The notes under the pieces: generated by a model
Told to the model about the DNA's origin: nothing
Databases searched by the model: none
Seen by the model: only the letters and a program-made list of their open reading frames with translations
From: Scheffersomyces stipitis CBS 6054
Taxonomy: Eukaryota; Ascomycota; Pichiomycetes; Serinales; Debaryomycetaceae
Assembly: GCF_000209165.1 (NCBI RefSeq)
Contig: NC_009068.1
Span: forward strand, 3,224,001-3,288,000
Direction of reading: 5' to 3'
DNA: 64,000 nucleotides
Part shown: positions 19,976 through 34,409 of the stretch, in pieces
How the letters are laid out: each line of letters starts with the position of its first letter
Numbering within the stretch: position 1 is the first letter of the stretch
Translations under genes and position numbers: made by a program

Positions 19976-21502
19976 TTAAGCATCATAAGTAGAGGCAGAC
20001 ACGTTACCACCCTTACCGGTCCAGTTGACGTGGATCCAGTCACCCTTAAGGAAGTCGTTTTCCTTACCTGGCAAGACCTTGAAGGTGTGGGCACCAAAGT
20101 AGTCTCTTTGGGCTTGCAACAAGTTAGCAGGCAACATGGCCGATCTGTAACCATCGTAGAAGGACAAAGCGGTGGTGAAAGCTGGAACTGGAACACCGTA
20201 CTGAACAGCCTTAGCAATGGATGATCTCCAGCCGGATTGGGCCTTGGTGATGGCATTCTTGAAGAATGGGTGGAACAACAAGTTTTCCAAGTCTGGGTTT
20301 TCCTTGTAGGCAGCGGTGATTTCTCCCAAGAAAACAGATCTGATGATACAACCACCTCTCCACATCAAGGCGATAGCAGGGTTGTTCAATTTCCAGCCGT
20401 ATTCCTTAGCGGCTTCGTTGATCAACATGAAACCTTGAGCGTAGGAGATGATCTTGGAGGCGTACAAGGCTTGTTCCAAGTCGTCAACGAACTGCTTTCT
20501 GTCGGTGATTGGGGATTCACCGGAAACAGTTGGACCTTCCAAGACAGTAGAAGCTCTAACTCTTTCATCCTTCAAGGCAGAAAGACATCTGGAGAAGACA
20601 GCTTCACCAATCAAAGTAACTGGCATACCCAAGTCAAGGGCGTTGATGGCAGTCCACTTACCAGTACCCTTTTGACCAGCAGAATCCAAGATCTTTTCCA
20701 ACAAAGGAGTGCCGTCGGTAGGGTCGTTGAAGTAAAGAATGTCTCTGGTGATTTCAATCAAGAAGGAGTCCAAAACACCCTTGTTCCATTGAGTGAAGAC
20801 ATCACCGATTTCCTTGTCGGTGAACTTACCAACTCTCTTTAACAAGTCATAGGCTTCACAGATCAATTGCATGTCACCGTATTCGATACCGTTGTGGACC
20901 ATCTTGACGTAATGACCGGAACCGGCATCACCAACCCAGTCACAACATGGCTCACCGTCGGACTTGGCGGCGATGGACTGGAAGATGTCCTTGATGTGTG
21001 GCCAAGCGTCCTTGTGACCACCAGGCATCAAAGAAGGACCGTTACGGGCACCTTCTTCACCACCAGAGACACCGGAACCGACGAAGAGAATACCCTTGTC
21101 GTTCAATTCTTCGTAACGACGGTTGGAATCTGGGAAGTGCGAGTTACCACCGTCAATGATGATGTCACCCTTTTCCAAGTGTGGCAACAATTGCTCAATG
21201 AAGGCGTCAACAGGCTTACCGGCCTTGACCAACAAGATGATTCTTCTTGGTCTCTTCAAGTTGGCAACCAATTCTTCGATGGAACGGGCACCGATAATGG
21301 ACTTGCCCTTGGCTTCGTTAGCAAGGAACTCATCGACCTTGGCCACGGTTCTGTTGTAGGCAACAACAGTGAAGCCGTGGTCGGCAGCATTGAGGATCAA
21401 GTTTTGACCCATGACGGCCAAACCGATCAAACCGATATCACCACTGGGAAGAGTGTTAGTAGGACTGAGATGGGCTGAAAGCTGTGCGAGTCTAGCGGTC
21501 AT
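19976..21502 (-). CDS. GND1: GND1 alternative isoform with N-terminal PTS2 (peroxisomal)
   Basis: An ATG inside the intron (21502-21500) is in frame with exon 2 and extends the enzyme to 508 aa with an N-terminus beginning MTARLAQLSAHLSPTNTL. Residues 4-12, R-L-(x5)-H-L, are a textbook PTS2 peroxisome-import nonapeptide. The codons are CTC and CTT, not CTG, so the leucines stand in the CTG-Ser code. The enzyme core is unchanged. The isoform needs a transcript in which the 583-nt intron is not removed. The TATA-like ATATAAAAG about 120 bp upstream of this ATG suggests an internal start site, since such an RNA would lack the donor. Dual cytosol/peroxisome targeting of Gnd1 by alternative splicing is known in C. 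albicans. Confidence 0.75.
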   Translation of the reverse strand: MTARLAQLSAHLSPTNTLPSGDIGLIGLAVMGQNLILNAADHGFTVVAYNRTVAKVDEFLANEAKGKSIIGARSIEELVANLKRPRRIILLVKAGKPVDAFIEQLLPHLEKGDIIIDGGNSHFPDSNRRYEELNDKGILFVGSGVSGGEEGARNGPSLMPGGHKDAWPHIKDIFQSIAAKSDGEPCCDWVGDAGSGHYVKMVHNGIEYGDMQLICEAYDLLKRVGKFTDKEIGDVFTQWNKGVLDSFLIEITRDILYFNDPTDGTPLLEKILDSAGQKGTGKWTAINALDLGMPVTLIGEAVFSRCLSALKDERVRASTVLEGPTVSGESPITDRKQFVDDLEQALYASKIISYAQGFMLINEAAKEYGWKLNNPAIALMWRGGCIIRSVFLGEITAAYKENPDLENLLFHPFFKNAITKAQSGWRSSIAKAVQYGVPVPAFTTALSFYDGYRSAMLPANLLQAQRDYFGAHTFKVLPGKENDFLKGDWIHVNWTGKGGNVSASTYDA

Positions 21503-22040
21503 ATCGAATGTCTAGGGAAATTCTGGAAACGACAGCAAATTTGATCGTGCTGTGGAGAATAGTAGTTTCGACGGAGCAAGAACTAATGTAGTGGATGTGT
21601 CAAATATAATGTGGGTTGATCTTTTATATGAAAACGACAATTCTGATTATCATATGGGGATCCACTGAAAAATCCGGAGTGAAAAATTCAACGAAAAATT
21701 CCAGCCAGAACTTTTCAATGACAAATGGATTCTCCAACAATAACGACCAAGTTCTTCAACGAGCTCAATGTTCTATGATAGCTATTATACTGGCGATAGC
21801 AGACGACAGAGAGCTTTTATAAGAAAAGGAACAACGCTGAAACTACCTTTGTCCGAAACCTGGAGCCTCGGATGGCAGTGCAACGAATACTCGGAAAAAC
21901 CCCGCCACGGGAAATTGACCCATGGATAAGCCAGAGTGATTGATATAAAAGCCAGACTAAGGGCAATTGGGCAGGAGATGATGGCCGCTAGACCGAATTG
22001 GATCGACGTGTAAAGCTTATACGTACGTAGGAGCAGACAT
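19976..22040 (-). CDS. GND1: GND1, 6-phosphogluconate dehydrogenase (cytosolic, spliced form)
   Basis: Decarboxylating dehydrogenase of the oxidative pentose phosphate pathway: 6-phosphogluconate + NADP+ gives ribulose-5-phosphate + CO2 + NADPH. Exon 1 is 22040-22027 (ATG TCT GCT CCT AC) and exon 2 is 21443-19976. Joining them gives M-S-A-P-T-G-D-I-G-L-I-G-L-A-V-M-G in frame, 493 aa, matching the family's usual length (S. cerevisiae Gnd1 489 aa) and N-terminus. The N-terminal NADP-binding GLAVMG motif, the IIDGGNSHFPDSNRR catalytic segment and the C-terminal all-helical domain are intact. A TATA-like run on the minus strand (22113-22120) lies about 75 bp before the exon-1 ATG. An alternative 5' end is described separately. 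Confidence 0.93.
21444..22026 (-). other. GND1: GND1 intron (583 nt) containing an alternative first exon
   Basis: On the minus strand the donor is GTACGT (22026-22021), the branch point is a perfect TACTAAC (21461-21455) and the acceptor is CCCAG ending at 21444, 12 nt after the branch adenosine. The branch point and acceptor lie inside the N-terminal coding extension of the alternative isoform. A TATA-like ATATAAAAG (21629-21621) sits inside the intron. Confidence 0.88.
21621..21629 (-). promoter_or_regulatory. GND1: Intronic TATA-like element before the PTS2 isoform ATG
   Basis: ATATAAAAG on the minus strand, 119-127 bp upstream of the internal ATG. This is a usual TATA distance for yeast if the leader is short. 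It supports, but does not prove, an alternative promoter. Confidence 0.45.
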
Positions 22041-26420
<4,380 letters not shown>

Positions 26421-26771
26421 GTTTCTTTATATTCTTGAACATACTTTTGGGGTTTAAAATATCTTCACTTCGCAGCATTTATAAACGTTTAGCTAGACAA
26501 TACAGTTGCAATGGCAATATCGATAATTAACTGAAGTATTCGTAGTAATTAAAATAAAGAAGTAAATATACTTTATACATTTTTTCCGTTAATTCGTGAA
26601 ATCCCAGTGTATGTTAGAAACAAGCGTCTGGTGCAATCCAACGAATATCAATGCTGTTTGAAACGAATGTCGACATCAATATCATGTTGTTTCGAATACT
26701 ATACTGTACAATCTAATCCCAAGAATGCTCTGATATGCTTTGTAATTCCACTTATTTTGTATGCTCTTGAC
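26421..26771. other. Convergent MET3/ADR1-like intergenic region
   Basis: 351 bp of 3' flanks. Contains the palindromic ATGTCGACAT (26667-26676). No gene seen. Confidence 0.5.
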
Positions 26772-29700
26772 CTATTTCCTTGTTTGAGACAACTTTCTAG
26801 ATGATAAATATGTAGCTCTGTTCTTCAAAGCCTCAGCAAAGCCCATGGCAATGGGCCAGATGGGTGCATCAGCCAATATTCTAATTCCCAAATAAAGTGA
26901 CTTTGTAGACAAATTGATTTTCTTAATCTCCTGGGCAAGTTCCTTGCTAATGCTTTCAAGTTTGTCGATCTTTTCCTTTGTGTCTCCAGTAGCAATGATG
27001 TCACCAGTGACACCTTCCTTCTTTTCAATTAAGTCTCCAATGTTGTTAACGGTTTTATCATCAATAATATTGTTGAAAGCACCATGCGCTTGTTTAGTCA
27101 AGAATTCAGAGTACGAAGATTTAAGAACAGGAGATAACACTTTCTCAACCTTCAACATGATCGTTTCACAGGATAACCAATCCACGAGCTCTCTATCGTT
27201 GAATTTGGTACCCTTTTCGAACTTCGCTTCCAAGAAATCCAAGTATGTTGAAACTAAGAGAATCGCGACAAACAAACACGCAACAAAGAAAACTGGCGAT
27301 CTTAGTGACGTCTGTTTAATATCATAGTTAATTGTTTCAATGTTGTAGATCCACAATTGAAGAATTTCGAAACAATGAGGAAGACTTGCTCTGATATTTT
27401 CGTGAATGGGCTCTTGAATCAATAACAAATTCAACTGGGAATTCATGCTTGACCAATCCTTTCTGAGAATTGCTGCTATTATTGGATTGAAGTTCACTTC
27501 TAACTTAATCTTTAATAGTGCATGTAAAGGCAATATCAACTTGAGTTCATTCTTCGAATTTAACAAGTATCTACTATAGGAATCAATTTGCAAAGTTCCG
27601 TTGTTCTTCAAGAACTTTCCTTCCCAAGCTCTGACCATATGTTCCAATTTTGGTTTGTGATTAAGCTTCCAATTCAAGTAAGTGAACCGCTGCTTCATGG
27701 ACGAGATCTCAGTCTGGACCAACTCGTGCAAATATATCAAAAGGGCGAGTGAGTTGTTCAACGAAAGTTTTGGCTCATGTGGGTTAACGAGTGTATTATC
27801 CTTCAAAAGTTTTAACAAGGACTCCTGAGATTCACCATTACTGAGTTCTACCAATGTCTTTTTATTATCCTTCGACAATTCTTTAAACCATGCTTGTGAT
27901 CCCTCACATCTCCACAACTCTTCATTAAAACAGTAATTTCCGTTCTTCAAGAACTTCGAGTTCAAGTAGATGGGCAAACCAATAATACTAGATCTGAATG
28001 TCTGTAACATGTAAAACATGTGCAACGTTCTAATTCTCAGCTGGGCCATAATAAAGTAATCAAAGTTGTTCTGAATGAGCTGTTGTGCTCTCTGACTGCT
28101 AGTGTCTGAACCCACTGTCTCCAAAATGCTTGGTGGTGGAACCAAGAATTGCTCAAGAGGCTCATTGAAGTTAGTCGACTTAATAAGACCAATCATAGAC
28201 TTAATCTGTCTGGAAGTTATGTCAACCATATTGGGCTCGTTGAGGAACATGGAAATAAATATATGCAATACTAAGCACTGGTGGGCCATCAACGGAACTT
28301 TCTTGAACTGTAAATTGTCCAAAGTAATCTCCTTTTCAAAGAAACTTTGGATGTGGAACTTGGACAAATTGAACAAAAGCAAAGTGTTTGAGTCGTGAAA
28401 TGAATACAAGGCACCAATAGATGCCATGGAAAGCAACAAGGGAATATTCTCAAAATTGTCCACCATTGGGTTCTTCAATGAAGGCAAATGGATGAAGGGG
28501 AAGTACCTATTGAACTCTAACTCGTACAACTTCATGTACCTGTTCAAGTCTTCAAGTGAAGGAAACTGCGAGTCTGAAATGTTGCTGATCAGAATGATTC
28601 TCGATCTCAATTCTTGTGAAAACGATGAATACTTGTCCTTCTTGAATGGAAAGTCTATACCGAGGTCAGCAACTTGTGTGATACCTCCTGCGAAAGTAGT
28701 ACCAGAATCAAGTCTAGCCTGCGTGGGCAAACTGAAGTTTGGTTTCAACTGGTTGACCAAGTCGCTTTGTCTGGACCTGAAGAGAGTAGTCAACTCATTG
28801 GGAGAGCCTGCATTTTCAGCATTAGACTGTTGGATTTGTGGCATCAGAGCCAACAACTTGGGTGAATTGAGCAAACTGGGAGGTTCAAAAAGACCCATAT
28901 GCTGATTATTAGCCTGAAAGTTTGTATCATATGGTGTTCCGATGATTTCTTTGAGCCAATTGTCGTCATCGTTGTTTGAGATGCTTATAGGCATACCTGT
29001 AGTTGTGGTGAAGGTAGTTCCTGGAGTGTTAATACTTTCAGAGCTGCTCTTATCTGTGGTAGAATCTTCTCTTTTAGTTCTTTTAACTGGTGGTGGATGC
29101 AAAGCTTGAGGAGCCTTCTTTTTCTGAAGCTTCTTCTGATCAATCATGGATGTATTCAAGCTGAACGCTGCCGCATCTGGTCTTAATCCGTTTTGCTCGA
29201 GCAACTGCTGCATAATGTTGACATCATTTGGCGGATTGACACCGAATTCAAACGGAGTAGTTCCCTTGATATGGTGGGGGTGGTTCGGGTTCAGAAACTG
29301 ATGTGTTGTCAACAAGTTCGAGCCATTACTGTTTTTACTACTGCTTACATTCTCAAGAAAAAACTGCTGGAGATTCTTGATCGACTTTTGTTTCGCAGTA
29401 GCAGCACCAGTAGACATTTCTGTTGTAGATGCTTCGTTCAAGTCGAGGTTGTCGATACTGTTCCAATCCATCATGTTGTAGGAGCTTAAATCGAGGCCTG
29501 AAAGAAGCAAATTACGAGAATAGTCGTCTTGAGCAGATAACTGAGGTGTAGCAAAGTCTACTTGCATCGGTGCTGGCTCCATATTGTTATGCAGCTGGAT
29601 GCTGAGTGCATCTTTCAAGTTAGTGTATGAAATATTGGAAGCTGCAGAGAAAGAAGCATGCCTATACTGAGCAGCAAGATTAGAGATATGATGATTAATC

Positions 29701-30791
29701 GCGCTATGAGTAGCAGTGTCGTTATGGTTAGCTGTAGGCGTCAGTTTAGAGCTGGGAATATTTGGTGGAGAGAACAGTTGTTTCTGTTGAAGATGAGCTG
29801 GAATGGGTTTAGGAGCTACAGAACTACGATTGGGAGACTCGTTCAGCTGTGGCGAAGGCTGCTGGAAGTTGCTGTTGTTATTGGCAGTATTGGAAACGTT
29901 GGGTATAGAACTTGCGAGAATAGGCGGGGAGGCGTGGTTCAGAATCGATGGATGAGGCGAGAAGGCTCCACCGTTATTATTAGTGTTATTGTTTGCAGGC
30001 AGCACTGAAAGTGCAAAACCGGCGATATCGTCATTGTTGTTATTGATGTGATTATTGAGACTGTTGAGGCTAGCATTATTGAGAGTGGTGTGATTATTAT
30101 TGCTATTGTTGTTGCTGATGTGATTGTTATTACTATTGTGACTGACATTCCCATTTCCATTTCCATTGCCATTACTATTATTATGACCATTGCCATCTCC
30201 AAACATCGCTGTACGGAATTGTGGATGATTATAAGTTACATCGTTTGTACGTGGAGGTGAGTATGGATATCCCAGCGAATCGCTGGCTGAGTCGTCATGT
30301 CGCAACTTGGACATATCGCTAGTACCAACGTTGAGTCCAATTCCGTCACCAAATGATCCGTTAGGAAGCGGCGCGTTGGGCAGAGTGTTGTTATGTAAAA
30401 CGATGATGTGTTCGTTATTATCCAAATCCTTCGTAGAACCTCTTCTCATAACATTTGGCAAAGATGTGTGAAGTTTCTGCTGATGACGAAGCACCAAATC
30501 TCGACGTGCAAAACAGCGCCCGCAAGCAGCACACTGGAAAGGCTTTTCGTTTGTATGGGAACGCTCGTGACGTTTCAAATGCTCAAGACGGGCAAAAGCT
30601 CGCGTACAAATCGTACACACATGAGGCCTGGGCTTGTCAGTTTTGATCTGTTGTGACTTTTTGGGAATTGGCTGAGTAGCTATTGGGGGATTTGCAGAAG
30701 ACGACCCAGGTGTCAGAGCAGTGTCTGTGAACGAGATACCAGGCGTCAGCGACGTAGACACCGGCGATTTACCGACATTGGGAACGCTCAT
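26772..30791 (-). CDS. ADR1: ADR1-like C2H2 zinc-finger transcription factor
   Basis: The 1339-aa protein has two adjacent C2H2 fingers near the N-terminus: C59-C62-H75-H79 and C87-C90-H103-H108, with TNEKPF linker. The contact helices (RLEHLKRH and RRDLVLRH) are of the Adr1 type. A long Asn/Ser-rich low-complexity region follows (about 150-400). The C-terminal half (about 700-1200) resembles the fungal-specific transcription factor homology domain. S. cerevisiae Adr1 activates peroxisomal, ethanol and glycerol genes under glucose depletion; the CTG-clade orthologue may be rewired. The length is close to C. albicans Adr1 as I recall it. A very long upstream region (3.6 kb) hints at complex regulation. 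Confidence 0.82.
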   Translation of the reverse strand: MSVPNVGKSPVSTSLTPGISFTDTALTPGSSSANPPIATQPIPKKSQQIKTDKPRPHVCTICTRAFARLEHLKRHERSHTNEKPFQCAACGRCFARRDLVLRHQQKLHTSLPNVMRRGSTKDLDNNEHIIVLHNNTLPNAPLPNGSFGDGIGLNVGTSDMSKLRHDDSASDSLGYPYSPPRTNDVTYNHPQFRTAMFGDGNGHNNSNGNGNGNGNVSHNSNNNHISNNNSNNNHTTLNNASLNSLNNHINNNNDDIAGFALSVLPANNNTNNNGGAFSPHPSILNHASPPILASSIPNVSNTANNNSNFQQPSPQLNESPNRSSVAPKPIPAHLQQKQLFSPPNIPSSKLTPTANHNDTATHSAINHHISNLAAQYRHASFSAASNISYTNLKDALSIQLHNNMEPAPMQVDFATPQLSAQDDYSRNLLLSGLDLSSYNMMDWNSIDNLDLNEASTTEMSTGAATAKQKSIKNLQQFFLENVSSSKNSNGSNLLTTHQFLNPNHPHHIKGTTPFEFGVNPPNDVNIMQQLLEQNGLRPDAAAFSLNTSMIDQKKLQKKKAPQALHPPPVKRTKREDSTTDKSSSESINTPGTTFTTTTGMPISISNNDDDNWLKEIIGTPYDTNFQANNQHMGLFEPPSLLNSPKLLALMPQIQQSNAENAGSPNELTTLFRSRQSDLVNQLKPNFSLPTQARLDSGTTFAGGITQVADLGIDFPFKKDKYSSFSQELRSRIILISNISDSQFPSLEDLNRYMKLYELEFNRYFPFIHLPSLKNPMVDNFENIPLLLSMASIGALYSFHDSNTLLLFNLSKFHIQSFFEKEITLDNLQFKKVPLMAHQCLVLHIFISMFLNEPNMVDITSRQIKSMIGLIKSTNFNEPLEQFLVPPPSILETVGSDTSSQRAQQLIQNNFDYFIMAQLRIRTLHMFYMLQTFRSSIIGLPIYLNSKFLKNGNYCFNEELWRCEGSQAWFKELSKDNKKTLVELSNGESQESLLKLLKDNTLVNPHEPKLSLNNSLALLIYLHELVQTEISSMKQRFTYLNWKLNHKPKLEHMVRAWEGKFLKNNGTLQIDSYSRYLLNSKNELKLILPLHALLKIKLEVNFNPIIAAILRKDWSSMNSQLNLLLIQEPIHENIRASLPHCFEILQLWIYNIETINYDIKQTSLRSPVFFVACLFVAILLVSTYLDFLEAKFEKGTKFNDRELVDWLSCETIMLKVEKVLSPVLKSSYSEFLTKQAHGAFNNIIDDKTVNNIGDLIEKKEGVTGDIIATGDTKEKIDKLESISKELAQEIKKINLSTKSLYLGIRILADAPIWPIAMGFAEALKNRATYLSSRKLSQTRK

Positions 30792-33700
30792 GATGGTATA
30801 TTTCTAGTTGTAATGAGTGGTATCAGTATATGAAAAATGTGATCTTAACAACGAAATTGATCCTGATGGAAAGAGTGCTTAAATGTATAGTACAGCAATT
30901 TTTAAGTAGCCAAATTATGTGAATTTGTTTTGGAGACGACAGTAAATGATTCTGGTACTGACTTTGTTAATGATAGGGTTGTCAAATTCCTTGCTAATGA
31001 CTTTAATTTTCAATACACGACGTTGCCGATGATACTCTTATTATTAGCCGCTGTTGAATTGCAGAATTAAACAAATACCGCTGTAGGATTGGACACTGGC
31101 GAAGCTCGGAAGTTGATTACAAAACTCTCTCGATTGAAGTCTTTTACAGAACTCTGGAGAATTTCAGTAGATCGAGAGTCCGAGGGCTTTTTCGTATACC
31201 TTCGGTGGCACTAAAGACCGATCTTAGGAATTCGGAGTCAGCGAACGTGTACGAGTTGCACTTCCTAGTAGTAGAGCTTCAAATGTCGAAGCCTACAAGG
31301 AGGTAGTTAAGTCTTACCTGAAATGTCTAGTGACGGAAAGCACAATCGGTGTCAATACTTGCTGACTTCAAATAGTGTCTGGTCGACCTTCGGATTTGTT
31401 GGTGAAAATGTCGGGCTATACACTGGGCTTTTTCAGACAGAGAAACCTGTAATTCAGCAGTTCTTCTTCCCGTGCTATTAAATAATGTGGTGTAACTGGC
31501 TATGCTGTGGAAACCAGAGACTCGTCTACTTCGCTATAGATATCGTAGACTGGGATTCAAAATCCTCTAATGAATGTTATAAATAGTGTCTGTGGAAATG
31601 TAGAATTGAATTTGAATTTTTCTTGCGAATGACTGACTGAAAAAAAAAGTGGAAGACGCTTTAAGACTTTTTTTCGCGAGTGTCCGGGGTAAGGGGAAGA
31701 CGTGCAGGAGCTTGAATGGGGTCAGAAATGTTAGCACGTCGACAGCCAGGTACTGTTTTTTGTTGACGGCAGAGTGCCCTCTATTTGAAGTCTTTCCTTC
31801 CGTTGGCAAAAGAGAATTGGCCAGAATCCGCCAGTTGTTGGCCATTTAATTACACCATTTTGAAATTATGTGTGTGTCTTTTGTGTCGGGCAGGAATGCG
31901 CGACATTTTCGGGAACTTGTCTGAATCTCGGACTTGACGGTCACTTGTGTAATATTACATGTCAAACTGCAGGAAATTGTGGGGGATTTTTTATTGGTTC
32001 CCAGACAAAAGTGGTAAAAATAATGTCGTTCTCTCGTTGACCTATCTATTTAGGCGGAGTTTTTCTCGCTTGCATTACCTTAATTTGTCTTGATTTGGGA
32101 GTGCATTCTGTGCAATTTTCCCCAGATTGCAACTGAATCGAATATTCACCCCTAGTCCACCCTGTCAGTTTCAGGGAGCAACCAACAGCTGAAATAGGAT
32201 CCGGAGCCGGAGTTACAAATCTGATATTTTTGTAAGGCCGGCCAGGTTGCAAATTCCACGTTCGGTGCGTAGATCAATTTCTCTCAATGTGGCCGTTTCC
32301 ACGGCAAATCCAAATTGCAATATACACCTCATTGACACATTATAATTTTCTAATAATTCTGATTTGTGTGCCCAGTCTTGTTAAGGCTCCCGATCAGATC
32401 CGGATGGCTGTTCCTCTTTATACTGGCGGAAACAATAAACCACATGTCAAGGGATTTGATCTCCCTCCGAGGATCACATGCAGAGTATATTCGTCAGAAG
32501 CACATCTGAACCTGCTCTCCTCGCAAAGTTAATTTCTTGTGAAGACTTGGCTCGGTCCTTAGACCCATTTGCCTGAAAATGTGATTTAAGACTACCCTCA
32601 AATACAGACAATACTGAGCCACGGCTAAGATCATACTTATTCAGCATGACTGGAGCGTGGAACCGAGGCATGTTTTTGCCAATCAGATTTAAGATCATAG
32701 GCAAGCCACCTGCTGGCAAAAGAGGAGAATAGAAAGAGCTATCAGATCTCAGATCTCAGATCTTATGATCAGTGGGCCGATAATTTAAGTGGTAATTGCA
32801 GAAAATCCAATAGATTGTATTAGGATGGGAGAATTGACGAAGATTCTTGTAAACATTTTTAAGACTCATTTCCAAATAATTGTCAATTATTTTACATAAT
32901 CGTATTATCGCATGAACTAAAGGATCTATCTATACATTTTTTCAATCTATATAATTTCTTCATAGGTCGTGGTAAGTACTAATATAATCAATTAGTTAGT
33001 GTCTACCATTGCTACGATACAGACAATTCTTGCTAAAATTACTAATGTGTGCATTATAGTGGGACTTTGGCACATACCGGCGGACTTGAGCACTTGTCTA
33101 TTTGTGACACAGAAAATTATACGGAAAAACTACTTTTTCTCGCCTAACACTTTTTCTTGGTTTGCACCATTTTTGAGAAGTGTCATAATTCATAATCAAT
33201 ATACGGATTCATTAACCGTGGAAGAGAAGTCTTTAACGAAACTGCTGTGCAAACCAATCTAGATTATGCAAGGTGTAGTTGGCATAGCACCTGTATTGAC
33301 GTAATTTGTGGAAAATACGAAGTTCCACTGAAAGCAAGAATCTAAGTATTTAGTGAGGTCCCCACTGTACGTCTAAAACTTTACTGAAATTTCATCTCTC
33401 TGCCATCTTTTGGCTGTCTATATTCAGCATCAACGGCAGTATGATTGGCCAATCTCATTTATCAATCCCTCGTTTCCAGATACTCAATTGGGTTTGATTA
33501 TGTATTGCAAAAATTCCACCCGATTTTTTCAAATTTCGCAGCCACACTTAGTCAATAATATAACTGGTGTGCACCGCCACAGATATAATCTACTTGCAAA
33601 CGGAAAGTAGGGACCACTGATAAACAGCCTTCCCATTCAACTGTGTATCTGCAGCGGCCCACAATATTCTTATGAGTTGCATCGAAGGAAATTTCGAACG

Positions 33701-34409
33701 TTTTCTGCTTTTTTCGTTGTTCTGGCCCGAGCCGAAGGAGAACTCAACAGCATTAAACTCTGACACCTTCAGCTTATCTGTCTAAAATTTCATTTCAGTA
33801 CTAGCTGTCTTAGACAGGAGCTCGACACTATTGTCTGTTGTTTACGTTCGGTTTAGTTCTTGCAGTTTGAAACAGAAAACTAACAAAAGATCGGAGACAC
33901 CAGATCTCAACTTGCTCGTAAACCAGTAGCAATAAAGAGAACCGATCCGACCCGCTTTACGCTACAGAAGACAGCCCCGTTTCCTGCTGTTGGAATAGCG
34001 TAGCAGAATGGTGCAGTTGCTCAATTTTGGAAACTGTGTTGAATTTTCAAAGCTGTTGCAGCCACACCTTTTTTTATACTACAAATTGACAATAGCTACA
34101 CAAATTAAGAGCAAGCAGGTTCCACAGTAAGCATGCAGAAGACCTTTGTAATTTATATTATTGGATAGAAAGGGCAGGTGCCTCGCACCCGAGCCGATCC
34201 ATCTGAGGTATCCCGGCTGGAGATTCTTATTCCGCACATCGATATGAGCTTCTATGATTAGAGTGGCATATGGCGTGTGCCATGTCAAACGTATTCGAAG
34301 ACATATATAACTCCTTCATTCCCGTCAATTGGTCACATTTTACACAGTGGATTTTAGAACTTGGTTGATATTCCAGATTTTAGAAGAAGATATACACATT
34401 GCTAGAAAG
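30792..34409. promoter_or_regulatory. 3.6-kb divergent region between ADR1-like gene and urea/polyamine permease
   Basis: No gene recognised on either strand. Noted: an AATGTCGC-type site (GCGACATT, 31900-31907), further AATGTCG cores near 31275, 31408 and 32019, a triple AGATCTC repeat (about 32743-32762), and a GATA-type CTTATC at 33773-33778, compatible with nitrogen regulation of the permease. Long promoters are common for transcription-factor genes such as ADR1. Confidence 0.4.
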
